A stretch of DNA of 36,859 nucleotides from positions 1 through 36,859 of the forward strand of contig CALLQQ010000094.1 in NCBI GenBank assembly GCA_938014915.1, in the 5' to 3' direction. Position 1 is the stretch's first letter. Every line of letters begins with the position of its first letter. Origin of the DNA: an uncultured Clostridia bacterium (GTDB lineage Bacteria > Bacillota > Clostridia > Oscillospirales > Ruminococcaceae). Both the position numbers and the translations under genes were made by a program. The notes beneath the pieces are model-generated. The model did not search any database, was not told where the DNA came from, and saw only the letters and a program-made list of their open reading frames with translations. Below are positions 1 through 7,643 of the stretch, one piece after another.

Positions 1-55
1 TATATACCATTAAGTCGTGTTTATCATTAGAAAATTATACTACAAATCGGCATTC

Positions 56-87
56 AATGCAAGTTTTTTCGCCTTTAAACTTGCATT
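56..87 (+). terminator. Hairpin, probable terminator for a convergent plus-strand gene
   Basis: Perfect 11-bp arms (56-66 and 77-87) enclose a 10-nt loop, and on the plus strand the right arm runs into a short T run (86-90). On the minus strand it is the first hairpin after the trpB stop but has no T tail, so it fits best as the terminator of a plus-strand gene left of the window. Bases 1-95 hold no other recognisable feature. Confidence 0.55.
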
Positions 88-95
88 TTTAACCA

Positions 96-1274
96 TTATT
101 CATTAATGTCGATTCCCATATATCTCGCAATAGCTGCAACGTCTTTGTCGCCCCTGCCGGATAGGTTGATTACGATAATTTCATCTTTGTCCATCTCGGG
201 CGCAAGTTTCATCGCATATGCGACTGCATGGGCACTCTCGATAGCGGGAATAATCCCCTCCGTCTTAGATAGATATTCGAATGCACCTACCGCCTCATCA
301 TCGGTAATGGGAACATATTCTGCAATATGCGCATCATGGAAAAATGCGTGTTCGGGACCTATCCCCGGATAGTCCAGCCCAGCGGAAATTGAATATACGG
401 GGGCGATATTCCCATTCTCGTCCTGTGCAAAATACGATTTCATTCCATGGAAGATGCCTATTCTGCCCTTAGTAATTGACGCTGCATGATCGTCGGTGTC
501 TATTCCCCTGCCGCCCGCCTCCACGCCAATTTTCTTAACATTATCATCATTTGCAAAGTCGCTGAAAATCCCCATAGCATTACTTCCGCCGCCGACGCAA
601 GCAATTACCGCATTGGGTAATCTGCCCTCTACATCAAGGATTTGCTCACGGACTTCCTCACCGATTATTTTCTGGAAGTCACGCACTATCTCTGGATACG
701 GGTGCGGTCCGACGGCTGAGCCCATTACATAGAATGTATCTTCAACACGTGATGCCCATTCTTTCATTGCTTCGTTAACGGCATCTTTGAGAGTTTTTGT
801 TCCCGATGTTACCGAATGAACTTTTGCGCCAAGGAGTTCCATCCTAAACACATTGAGTGCTTGTCTTTTGGTGTCTTCTTCTCCCATGAAAATCTCACAT
901 TCCATGCCGAAAAGGGCAGCTGCCGTTGCCGTCGCAACTCCATGCTGCCCTGCTCCAGTTTCAGCAATTAGGCGCTGTTTACCCATGCGTTTCGCTATGA
1001 GAGTTTGCCCCAGAACATTGTTTATCTTATGTGAACCTGTATGGTTTAAATCCTCACGTTTTAAATATATCTTCGCTCCGCCCAAATCCTGCGCCATCTT
1101 CTTTGCATAATATAGCCGTGATGGTCTGCCAGCATAATTTGCGTAAAGCTCATCAAGTTCCGCCCTGAAGTTCGCATCTGCCTTACATTCATTATATACG
1201 TTCTCTAATTCATGCAATGCGTGCATTAGTGTTTCTGGACTGTATTGTCCACCGAATTGTCCGTATCTGCTCAT
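96..1274 (-). CDS. trpB: Tryptophan synthase beta chain (TrpB1 type)
   Basis: Catalyses the PLP-dependent condensation of indole with L-serine to give L-tryptophan, normally as an alpha2-beta2 complex with TrpA in the cytosol. The frame is open to 1382, but the ATG at 1274 follows GGGGAG and yields 392 residues beginning MSRYGQFGGQY, the usual TrpB start and length. The PLP lysine lies in HTGSHKINN, the phosphate-binding glycine loop is GGGSNAMG, and GAGQHG is present, so it is the classical TrpB1 rather than TrpB2. It is solitary: no trpA or other trp gene flanks it, its own promoter lies just upstream, and the next gene upstream is unrelated. It may pair with a TrpA encoded elsewhere or salvage indole. 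Confidence 0.96.
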   Translation of the reverse strand: MSRYGQFGGQYSPETLMHALHELENVYNECKADANFRAELDELYANYAGRPSRLYYAKKMAQDLGGAKIYLKREDLNHTGSHKINNVLGQTLIAKRMGKQRLIAETGAGQHGVATATAAALFGMECEIFMGEEDTKRQALNVFRMELLGAKVHSVTSGTKTLKDAVNEAMKEWASRVEDTFYVMGSAVGPHPYPEIVRDFQKIIGEEVREQILDVEGRLPNAVIACVGGGSNAMGIFSDFANDDNVKKIGVEAGGRGIDTDDHAASITKGRIGIFHGMKSYFAQDENGNIAPVYSISAGLDYPGIGPEHAFFHDAHIAEYVPITDDEAVGAFEYLSKTEGIIPAIESAHAVAYAMKLAPEMDKDEIIVINLSGRGDKDVAAIARYMGIDINE

Positions 1275-1290
1275 ATTTATACTCCCCACT

Positions 1291-1311
1291 AAGCCGAATT
1301 TTACACGGCTT
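1291..1311 (-). other. Short hairpin in the trpB leader
   Basis: A 6-bp inverted repeat (AAGCCG / CGGCTT, 9-nt loop) sits in the trpB 5' leader between the promoter and the Shine-Dalgarno site. It has no T run and does not cover the ribosome binding site. It may only stabilise the transcript. No T-box or Trp leader-peptide signature is seen. Confidence 0.35.
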
Positions 1312-1329
1312 TTAACATTATAATCACAC

Positions 1330-1363
1330 GTTATAATTATAACAAAGTACCATGGAATGTCAA
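1330..1363 (-). promoter_or_regulatory. trpB promoter with a palindromic -10 region
   Basis: On the minus strand TTGACA (1358-1363) and TATAAT (1336-1341) are separated by 16 bp, a near-ideal vegetative promoter. The -10 box lies inside a perfect 14-bp palindrome GTTATAATTATAAC (1330-1343), which could be a repressor site or simply AT-rich promoter sequence. The start would fall near 1329, giving a leader of about 55 nt. Confidence 0.75.
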
Positions 1364-1371
1364 GTGTCCAC

Positions 1372-2466
1372 CTAGTCCGCACGCATGATTATGCGTTCAA
1401 TTTGCTCATTCAGCCACCTTAATTTTTCATCGAGCTTTTTCTCATTACAGATCGGCGAATAATATCCGCCAAGTCTTTTATAATGGCTCTGCGATATTGC
1501 AAGCGATTTTACCGCTTCTCCAAATAGCTGATTTATAGCCTTTTTATTAAAGTTGAGCCGTTTCCTCTTTTTTGACAGCTCCGCCATATCGTAAAAGCGC
1601 TTGCAATTTATTTGGATTGCATCATCAATATCAACATCATTCATAAAATGAGATGTTACGAACGCCGTTTTTATCCCCGGTATTAATATATGTTCTTTTA
1701 TGTTAGTCCCGAATACGGGGTTGTCACTTATTATAATGTCAATCCCACTCCGGAGGGTGAGCGCCGCTATGCCCTTGAGCAGCAAATCGGGCATGACGAA
1801 ATTATCGCAATTCAGCTGGTATATCGAATCATATTCGTGCAAATTATCGTCTATAAAATCCGAATAGCCCTTCGGCGTAATTGCACATAATTGCCGATAA
1901 TGTTCCTTGCCCGATTCTTTTTTCCCTTTGGGGAGGATTTTCCTACATAGTCTATTTATGAAGCCCTGGGCTTTATTTAAATCTACACATTCAGATGCGA
2001 TAGTATATGTATCGTTTGAAAGTGCGCAACATGCCGACAGGAATCTTCGGCATCTTTTTTCGGCGGCTCGGCTCTCTAAAAAGCAGGCGACAATTTCATC
2101 TTTATGATCCATTAAAGCAGCACTATCATAACAATCCGCAAGGCTGATTTCAGTGTGGAATATGCCCGGAATAACCGTCTGAAACGTATGAGGAATTGTA
2201 CCATCGACGACGATTATCTTAGAACATTCCATTACAATTGCATCAAGTTTTCCCTCGGTATTACTGCAATAATAATGCTCAACCTCCCGCTCTCTATGCC
2301 TGAATCTTCTTGAAATATGTTCAAGCACTGCCCTATTTTCAATCCCCGGCATTCCCTTCAATATATAGCAATGGTATTCATTACTTTCTATTAAATCGTT
2401 GAATCTAGTTATGTATCCGCCGGGCGAATTTGTGCCAAGGAAGTAATTCGATTTTTTATACGACAA
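1372..2466 (-). CDS. Degenerate two-domain P-loop ATPase-like protein, function unknown
   Basis: 364 residues. The layout resembles a clostridial family of unknown function built from two P-loop domains: an opening YFLGTNSPGGY, a CYILKG strand, HYYCSNTEGKLDAIV and IIVVDGTIPHTF, then a second repeat from about residue 195 (AITPKGYSDFID). The first Walker A position reads GMPGIENR (38-45) where the family has roughly GGPGTGKS, so the lysine and Ser/Thr are gone. The second domain shows no P-loop at the equivalent place (about 216-230). The TTG start at 2466 is supported by GGGGGG at 2473-2478, six bases upstream. The family assignment comes from remembered motifs, not a search. A nucleotide-binding role seems unlikely. 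Confidence 0.6.
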   Translation of the reverse strand: MSYKKSNYFLGTNSPGGYITRFNDLIESNEYHCYILKGMPGIENRAVLEHISRRFRHREREVEHYYCSNTEGKLDAIVMECSKIIVVDGTIPHTFQTVIPGIFHTEISLADCYDSAALMDHKDEIVACFLESRAAEKRCRRFLSACCALSNDTYTIASECVDLNKAQGFINRLCRKILPKGKKESGKEHYRQLCAITPKGYSDFIDDNLHEYDSIYQLNCDNFVMPDLLLKGIAALTLRSGIDIIISDNPVFGTNIKEHILIPGIKTAFVTSHFMNDVDIDDAIQINCKRFYDMAELSKKRKRLNFNKKAINQLFGEAVKSLAISQSHYKRLGGYYSPICNEKKLDEKLRWLNEQIERIIMRAD

Positions 2467-2501
2467 GTGAATCCCCCCATATTATTAAATTACTATCATC
2501 A

Positions 2502-2533
2502 ATTGGATTTCCTATTGGAATGGGAAATCCAAT
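2502..2533. repeat. Perfect inverted repeat in the divergent 1372-2466/pduL intergenic region
   Basis: Arms of 11 bp (ATTGGATTTCC, 2502-2512, and its complement 2523-2533) flank a 10-nt spacer that itself contains ATTGGAAT. There is no T run on either strand. It lies 36 bp above the TTG start of the minus-strand gene and 73 bp upstream of the pduL -35 box, so an operator shared by the divergent pair is plausible. Confidence 0.5.
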
Positions 2534-2605
2534 CGCATACTATTATTCTATGCAATCTTGTTGGAAAAGGTGGCACGCATATCCATAACTATGTGATAAT
2601 CTCAC

Positions 2606-2634
2606 TTGCATTTAGCGTATATCTATACTATAAT
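2606..2634 (+). promoter_or_regulatory. pduL promoter
   Basis: TTGCAT (2606-2611) and TATAAT (2629-2634) are separated by 17 bp on the plus strand, a strong vegetative sigma factor promoter, about 40 bp above the pduL start codon. Confidence 0.8.
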
Positions 2635-2673
2635 TAATATAAGGGAATTAAACTTTTTTGGAGGTATAAATTA

Positions 2674-3252
2674 ATGAGTAATAAAATTTTAGTTGAAACA
2701 TCGGCACGTCATGTTCATGTAACAAAAGAACATCTTGCCATTCTTTTTGGTGAGGGTGCAACCCTAACAAATAAGAAAGATTTATCGCAGCCAGGTCAAT
2801 TCGCTAGTGAAGAAAGGGTAACTATCGTCGGCCCTAAAAACGAATTAAAAGGCGTCACTATCCTAGGACCGGAAAGGAGCGCAACGCAAGTTGAAGTATC
2901 GGCAACCGATGCACGTACGCTTGGCATAAAAGCACCAATCCGTGAATCAGGCGATATTGCTGGCACTCCAGGCTGTAAAATCATCGGCCCAAAGGGAGAA
3001 ATAGAAATTGATGAAGGCGTAATCATCGCAAAGCGCCATATCCATATGGTACCCGAAACAGCGCAGAAGCTCGGTCTGAAAAATAAAGATATAGTAAGTG
3101 TGAAAGTGAATACCGATGGCAGATCGGCTATTCTCGGCGATACTGTAATCAGAGTACACGAAAATTTCGCCGATGCTATGCACATTGATACCGATGAATC
3201 CAATGCCGTTGGCGCTTCATTCGATCAAATGGGCGAAATCATCAAGCAATAA
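2674..3252 (+). CDS. pduL: Phosphate propanoyltransferase/phosphotransacetylase, PduL type
   Basis: Interconverts acyl-CoA and acyl phosphate and can replace Pta in the acetate or propionate kinase pathway. The 192-residue protein has two beta-barrel halves, each opening with a metal-binding motif: SARHVHV (His13, His15) and AKRHIHM (His122, His124). The C-terminal signature MHIDTDESNA is at 169-178. The protein starts almost directly at the first barrel, without the N-terminal encapsulation helix of microcompartment PduL, so a cytosolic energy-conserving role is likely. GGAGG precedes the ATG at good spacing. It is the only plus-strand gene and is monocistronic between its promoter and a strong terminator; no acetate kinase gene adjoins it. 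Confidence 0.93.
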   Translation: MSNKILVETSARHVHVTKEHLAILFGEGATLTNKKDLSQPGQFASEERVTIVGPKNELKGVTILGPERSATQVEVSATDARTLGIKAPIRESGDIAGTPGCKIIGPKGEIEIDEGVIIAKRHIHMVPETAQKLGLKNKDIVSVKVNTDGRSAILGDTVIRVHENFADAMHIDTDESNAVGASFDQMGEIIKQ

Positions 3253-3274
3253 ATCGCAAGATTGTATAATCACA

Positions 3275-3308
3275 AAACCGCAAGGAGAATTCTCCTTGCG
3301 GTTTCTTT
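3275..3308. terminator. Bidirectional terminator between pduL and the ABC permease gene
   Basis: A self-complementary block with 15-bp arms (3275-3304) is followed on the plus strand by TTTCTTT and on the minus strand by an A-rich run that reads as T. It lies between the converging ends of pduL and the permease gene and can serve both. Confidence 0.85.
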
Positions 3309-3326
3309 AATTGCTGCGTTAAATCC

Positions 3327-4730
3327 CTATGTTGCTACATCTCTTTTTGCAAATATCGTGAACGAAATAACATTTGAAATGATGAAGTATACTAGAACAT
3401 TCACTACCGAATATGCCAATGTCATTCCCTTGAACGGTATCAAAGATATATCATCCATGAAGTAGTTAACTAAATTCCAGTTAGCTGTGATTAAATACTT
3501 CGCTGGTTTGAACTTGAGTTCTGCCAATATCATTGTTACCGTCGGCCCGGTCAACAGTAAGAACAGAGATAGACCGATTGATAAACCAGCACTCTTAAAT
3601 ACCGTTGAAATCATAAATGCCATTGTAAATGTTATAATGAGCGGAACTGAATTCAAGGCTGTTTCAAATAGCAACCTTATTAGATAGCTCTGCTCGACAA
3701 CTGCCCCATTGCTAACACGTAAGAATGTTGGTATTCCCTCGAATCCGAAGAAAATCCCGCCAGTTACAAATGACACTACTAATGCTATTGCAAGCATCTC
3801 TAATGTGAAAACGAAAAGAGTTGCATATTTTGATGCTAGTAGCTTCCATCTCCTATGCGGTCTAATTAGAAGTAATTTTATCGTTCCATTGCCGAACTCC
3901 CCTGCTACAATGGCACCGGCAATAATAGCAATGAATACCGCAATAAGATTTATCGCTAAAAACTGTATTATTTCATTCATGAAGCCCCATTGACTATTCT
4001 CCTCTACCGGCTTAATGTCATTTTCTAACCTGTACCTATATTTTGCCATATCCTTGTTTGATGAATCCAATACTTCCTCAAAATATTCCGGCTCTTCTTC
4101 AATAGGTGTCATATCCTTAAGGCTCTCCTGCGCCCAATCCTTATCATTTGCTGCATTACCGTAGGAAAATAGAACATCGGACTTCCACGACTTTATATCC
4201 GTACCTGGTCGGATATCGTATTTTAGGCGCATATCAATGATATCCACCACTAACTCATATCCCGAATCACCATCACTCTCTTTGATTATCTTCTCATAAC
4301 CTTCCTTCTGATGATTTAGGTACCCTCTCCAATCGTCGTTCTTAACAAATGCTTCAATCTTAGTGAAGTCCTCATTATCAGCACTTTGGTTTTCCCCACC
4401 AATTTCTTTGAAGGTGCTGAACATATCCGAAACGGCGTCACGCTTCCAGCTACCTTCTTCTATGCCATTCTCTATATTATACTTCACCACTTTTATTTCA
4501 GATTCATAATAGGGTTTTTCTTCTTCAGATGCATCCTTCATAATCTGCTCTAAATGCGCTAAATACTGTTCATCTCCCCAACTATCTCCGTATTCCCTAT
4601 TGTTTACATATTTTATTATAATAGCGGGAACTATGGTAAGGGCAATTAATATCGCTATCATAATATATGTGCTGAGCTTCTTATATATCTTCGTATGCTC
4701 ATTATGCATGAGTGAGAAAAAATTAGCCAA
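3327..4730 (-). CDS. ABC transporter permease, ABC-2 type
   Basis: Membrane subunit of a two-gene ABC exporter, 467 residues. A first membrane segment (about 21-41) is followed by a large, acidic, lysine-rich region of about 210 residues likely outside the membrane, then about five more segments from residue 252 (near 252-274, 300-325, 355-378, 385-405, 440-460). The motif GEFGNGTIKLLLIRPHRRW after segment 2 is typical of the permeases of bacitracin/lantibiotic-type and Ytr-like exporters. Its ATG overlaps the end of the ATPase gene by 8 nt, implying translational coupling. The exported substrate cannot be read from the sequence; self-protection from a membrane-active peptide is one possibility. 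Confidence 0.85.
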   Translation of the reverse strand: MANFFSLMHNEHTKIYKKLSTYIMIAILIALTIVPAIIIKYVNNREYGDSWGDEQYLAHLEQIMKDASEEEKPYYESEIKVVKYNIENGIEEGSWKRDAVSDMFSTFKEIGGENQSADNEDFTKIEAFVKNDDWRGYLNHQKEGYEKIIKESDGDSGYELVVDIIDMRLKYDIRPGTDIKSWKSDVLFSYGNAANDKDWAQESLKDMTPIEEEPEYFEEVLDSSNKDMAKYRYRLENDIKPVEENSQWGFMNEIIQFLAINLIAVFIAIIAGAIVAGEFGNGTIKLLLIRPHRRWKLLASKYATLFVFTLEMLAIALVVSFVTGGIFFGFEGIPTFLRVSNGAVVEQSYLIRLLFETALNSVPLIITFTMAFMISTVFKSAGLSIGLSLFLLLTGPTVTMILAELKFKPAKYLITANWNLVNYFMDDISLIPFKGMTLAYSVVNVLVYFIISNVISFTIFAKRDVAT

Positions 4731-5649
4731 TTATATTACCCCCCGTCACTGCTAGGAATTCCGCCTCAAGCGATTTCTTAGCGTATTCAATCCTGTATAT
4801 CTCTATACCGCCTGCAACAAGTGAATTCACTAAATGCGGTATTTTATCATGTTCAAGCATTGTTACGATATTACCACCCACTATTTCAAAGGCGTTATTC
4901 GTCTTTTCTGAAATTATCTTTGCGGCATCTTCAATTGGCGCCACCTCAAAGGAAACCTCTAACTTATCAGTATCAGTATAGCTTGAGAGTTCTTCCATCG
5001 TTTTAACATCGATAAGGCGCCCATTCTGAATGATAGCTACCCTATCGCACATTAGCTCCATTTCCGATAACATATGGCTTGATACCAGCACCGCCAAATT
5101 CTCCTTACGTGCTAGTTCACGTAGTTTATCCCTGAGTTCCTTAATTCCTGCGGGATCCAGCCCGTTTGTAGGCTCATCTAGTACGAGCAACTTCGGCGAA
5201 TGCATTATCGCCTGTGCAACGCCAAGCCGCTGACGCATACCGAGCGAATACCGCCTAACTTTATCATTAATGCGGTTCTCCAGCCCGATAAAGCTAATAA
5301 CTTCATCGAATCTCTCTTTACTGATGCCACCGTGCATTCTTGCATAATGTTCTAGGTTATCACGACCGGACATATATTTGTACATCTCCGGATTTTCCAC
5401 AATGCCACCAACATTTGCAATAGCTTTAGTAAACTGCGATTTAATGCTATAACCATCAATATAGATTTCGCCTTTAGTTAGTGATGCCAGTCCTAGCATC
5501 ATTCTAATTGTCGTCGTCTTACCTGCGCCATTCGGCCCGAGCAATCCCAATACTTCGCCCGGATAGATATCCATGCTTAAATCGTCAATTATAAGACGTT
5601 TGCCAATCTTTTTACTAATATTTCTTATCTCAACAACTGGTTTAGACAT
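4723..5649 (-). CDS. ABC transporter ATP-binding protein (BcrA/YtrB-like)
   Basis: ATPase that powers the adjoining permease. In 308 residues it has Walker A GPNGAGKTT, the signature YSLGMRQRLG, Walker B LLVLDEPTNGLDP and the switch histidine in SSHMLSEME, then a C-terminal extension of about 90 residues common in drug and peptide exporter ATPases. The ATG at 5649 has a GGAGGT ribosome binding site. It is the first gene of a two-gene operon controlled by the operator and promoter at 5694-5761. No GntR-type regulator or two-component system is encoded beside it, so its regulator must lie elsewhere. Confidence 0.93.
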   Translation of the reverse strand: MSKPVVEIRNISKKIGKRLIIDDLSMDIYPGEVLGLLGPNGAGKTTTIRMMLGLASLTKGEIYIDGYSIKSQFTKAIANVGGIVENPEMYKYMSGRDNLEHYARMHGGISKERFDEVISFIGLENRINDKVRRYSLGMRQRLGVAQAIMHSPKLLVLDEPTNGLDPAGIKELRDKLRELARKENLAVLVSSHMLSEMELMCDRVAIIQNGRLIDVKTMEELSSYTDTDKLEVSFEVAPIEDAAKIISEKTNNAFEIVGGNIVTMLEHDKIPHLVNSLVAGGIEIYRIEYAKKSLEAEFLAVTGGNIIG

Positions 5650-5693
5650 TCATTTACCTCCATCTCTCTTTATATAATCGCCTGTAAGTGCAA

Positions 5694-5761
5694 ATTATAA
5701 TCATATAACCGCACGTTTATAGCAATATAACCGTACTGTTTGTTTTAGTACGGTTATATTG
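5694..5761 (-). promoter_or_regulatory. Operator-promoter region of the ABC exporter operon
   Basis: A perfect 15-bp inverted repeat, CAATATAACCGTACT (5723-5737) and its complement (5747-5761), has a 9-nt spacer. A third, diverged half-site ATATAACCGCACG (5703-5715) repeats the left arm at a 22-bp interval, two helical turns. On the minus strand TATAAT is at 5694-5699, with TTGCTA 20 bp upstream (5720-5725), so the third half-site fills the spacer. The layout suggests a dimeric repressor or activator bound over the promoter. The rest of the 240-bp gap holds the iscU terminator and a 12-bp AT-only hairpin (5794-5819). Confidence 0.65.
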
Positions 5762-5845
5762 TATCATATGTTTTTGTTTTATGCAAGGGTTTTATATAAA
5801 AAAGATTTCTTTTTTATATTCCTAGTATTTCCAGCGGATGTGGAC

Positions 5846-5882
5846 AAAAAAACAAGACAATTAAAATACTTAATTGTCTTGT
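5846..5882 (-). terminator. Terminator of the iscS-iscU operon
   Basis: On the minus strand a perfect 13-bp stem (5870-5882 with 5852-5864, 5-nt loop) is followed by seven T residues. It begins seven bases after the iscU stop codon, a textbook intrinsic terminator. Confidence 0.9.
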
Positions 5883-5889
5883 AAATCGT

Positions 5890-6315
5890 TTAATGATGGC
5901 AAGCTTCACAATCGTCTATCTCGCCGACAAATGGCGCTGGATCGACTCCTCGCCTTTGATAATAGTCGGCAATTGCACTTTTAATCGCCTGCTCAGCCAA
6001 TACTGAGCAATGCACCTTTACCGGTGGGAGCCCATCTAATGCCTCAACAACTGCCTTATTAGTTAATCCAATTGCATAATCAATACTCTGCCCCTTAATT
6101 AGCTCTGTCGCAATTGAAGATGTAGCAATTGCCGCCCCGCAGCCGAATGTTTTAAACTTAACATCGCTTATTACATTATCATCTACTTTAATGTACATTT
6201 TCATGATATCGCCGCATTTAGCATTGCCAACTTCGCCGATGCCATCGGCATCTTCAATTTCACCAACGTTGCGTGGATTCATGAAATGATCCATAACTTT
6301 ATCAGAATATGTCAT
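5890..6315 (-). CDS. iscU: Fe-S cluster assembly scaffold, IscU/NifU N-terminal type
   Basis: Receives sulfur from the cysteine desulfurase and builds a transient 2Fe-2S cluster in the cytosol. The 141-residue protein carries the three conserved cysteine motifs in order: NAKCGD, FGCGAAIATSS and KVHCSVLAEQA. The aspartate after the first cysteine is the usual ligand and release residue. It ends in CEACHH, an additional metal-binding-looking tail. It lies 27 nt behind iscS and ahead of a strong terminator, so the two form an operon. IscA, HscA/B, ferredoxin and IscR genes are absent, typical of the minimal clostridial ISC system. Confidence 0.93.
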   Translation of the reverse strand: MTYSDKVMDHFMNPRNVGEIEDADGIGEVGNAKCGDIMKMYIKVDDNVISDVKFKTFGCGAAIATSSIATELIKGQSIDYAIGLTNKAVVEALDGLPPVKVHCSVLAEQAIKSAIADYYQRRGVDPAPFVGEIDDCEACHH

Positions 6316-6342
6316 TATAATCCCTCCCCTTTTTTATCCGAA

Positions 6343-7569
6343 CTATTCGTTCATTTTAGCTATATCGTAACTACATCTCTCATTTATTACATCTTCATTC
6401 TTAATTATTCTCTCCCATAAAGGCGACATATCCCTGAGCCTTTTAATTATTGGGGGAACTTTTTCTAAAATGTAGTCAATATCTTCGTCTGTATTATCGT
6501 CACTTAGGCTAATTCTAAGTGAACCGTGGGCAACTTCATGCGATCTGCCGATTGATAGCAATACATGTGATGGATCTAGCGATCCCGAAGTGCAAGCCGA
6601 TCCCGACGAGGCACAAATGCCGAGCATATCTAGCATTAAGAGCATTGATTCGCCCTCAACACCTTCAAAGGATATATTCGCATTGCCGGCAAGCCTTTTT
6701 TCCCTATCACCATTTAAATGCGATCTATCTATCTTTAGCAATTCGCTAATTAGTCGATCACGCATCTTTGATAGCCGCTGTGTTCGCTCAGCCATAGTTG
6801 AGATGGCTTCCTCCACTGCTACACCGAGTGCGACGATTCCTGCTACATTCTCAGTACCGGCACGTTTACCACGCTCCTGTGCGCCGCCTTCAATCAAATT
6901 CGTTAATGCGATGCCTTTACGAACATAGAGAGCGCCAATGCCTTTTACAGTATGAATTTTATGCCCCGACAGTGACAACATATCAATGTTCTGCTTAGCT
7001 ACATCTATATCCACATTCCCGACTGCTTGTACTGCATCGGTGTGAAATATTACTCCATGACGGCGGCATATAGCGCCAATTTCTGCAATTGGTTGAATTG
7101 TTCCGATTTCATTGTTAGCATACATTATAGATACAAGTGCGGTATCTTCACGGATTGCCGCCTCGACATCCGCAGGTGATACAAGCCCGTTGCTATCAAC
7201 ATCGATATATGTTACATCCCAACCCATTTTTTCAAGCGATTCTGCTATATGAAGAACAGCATGATGCTCAAAAACTGATGTGATGATGTGGTTTTTTCCC
7301 TTAGCTTTCAGCTTATCGCATAGCCCTTTAATTGCCCAGTTGTTCGACTCTGAACCGCCACTAGTGAAGAAGATTTCACTGGTGTTAGCGCCAAGTGCCT
7401 TTGCGATTTTTTCCCTTGATTCTTCTACTGCATTTTTAGCTTGCCTACCTATTGAATACACGCTTGAGGCATTGCCATAATGCTCCGTTAGATACGGCAA
7501 CATAGCATCGATGACCTTCTTTGACACTTTGGTCGTTGCTGCGTTATCGACATATACTACACGTCCCAT
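6343..7569 (-). CDS. iscS: Cysteine desulfurase (NifS/IscS class I)
   Basis: PLP enzyme converting cysteine to alanine and delivering persulfide sulfur to IscU and tRNA thiolation. The frame opens at a GTG (7578) that lies inside the ribosome binding site; AAGGAG eight bases upstream selects the ATG at 7569 instead, giving 408 residues. The PLP lysine is in SLSGHKIHTVKG (about residue 204). The active cysteine is in SGSACTSGSLDPSHVL (about 326), the long-loop class I form. A tail of about 40 residues beyond the conserved core carries one extra cysteine. It is the first gene of the iscS-iscU operon, directly behind its own promoter. It could equally be named nifS. Confidence 0.94.
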   Translation of the reverse strand: MGRVVYVDNAATTKVSKKVIDAMLPYLTEHYGNASSVYSIGRQAKNAVEESREKIAKALGANTSEIFFTSGGSESNNWAIKGLCDKLKAKGKNHIITSVFEHHAVLHIAESLEKMGWDVTYIDVDSNGLVSPADVEAAIREDTALVSIMYANNEIGTIQPIAEIGAICRRHGVIFHTDAVQAVGNVDIDVAKQNIDMLSLSGHKIHTVKGIGALYVRKGIALTNLIEGGAQERGKRAGTENVAGIVALGVAVEEAISTMAERTQRLSKMRDRLISELLKIDRSHLNGDREKRLAGNANISFEGVEGESMLLMLDMLGICASSGSACTSGSLDPSHVLLSIGRSHEVAHGSLRISLSDDNTDEDIDYILEKVPPIIKRLRDMSPLWERIIKNEDVINERCSYDIAKMNE

Positions 7570-7606
7570 TGTTACCACTCCTTATCTTGCTATGTACGTT
7601 GATTTT

Positions 7607-7635
7607 ATTATATACCTTTTTAGTATACATTACAA
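7607..7635 (-). promoter_or_regulatory. iscS-iscU promoter
   Basis: On the minus strand TTGTAA (7630-7635) and TATAAT (7607-7612) are spaced by 17 bp, placing a start near 7600, about 31 nt above the ATG of iscS. It lies just below the rnhA stop codon, so iscSU is transcribed independently of rnhA. No IscR-like palindrome is evident. Confidence 0.8.
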
Positions 7636-7643
7636 CCCCTATG

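Noticed and set aside
1275..1382. 36-residue N-terminal extension of trpB
   Set aside because: The frame is open, but the extension is not TrpB-like, it covers the promoter, and the ATG at 1274 has a good ribosome binding site.
2796..3203. Minus-strand frames inside pduL
   Set aside because: They are antisense shadows of a clear PduL coding frame and show no protein-family motif.
2674..3252. Part of a bacterial microcompartment operon
   Set aside because: No shell protein, aldehyde dehydrogenase or diol dehydratase gene is near, and the PduL has no encapsulation peptide.
5794..5819. AT-only 12-bp hairpin as a terminator
   Set aside because: It is a mirror of A and T runs with a 2-nt loop and lies behind the true iscU terminator; no extra role is supported.
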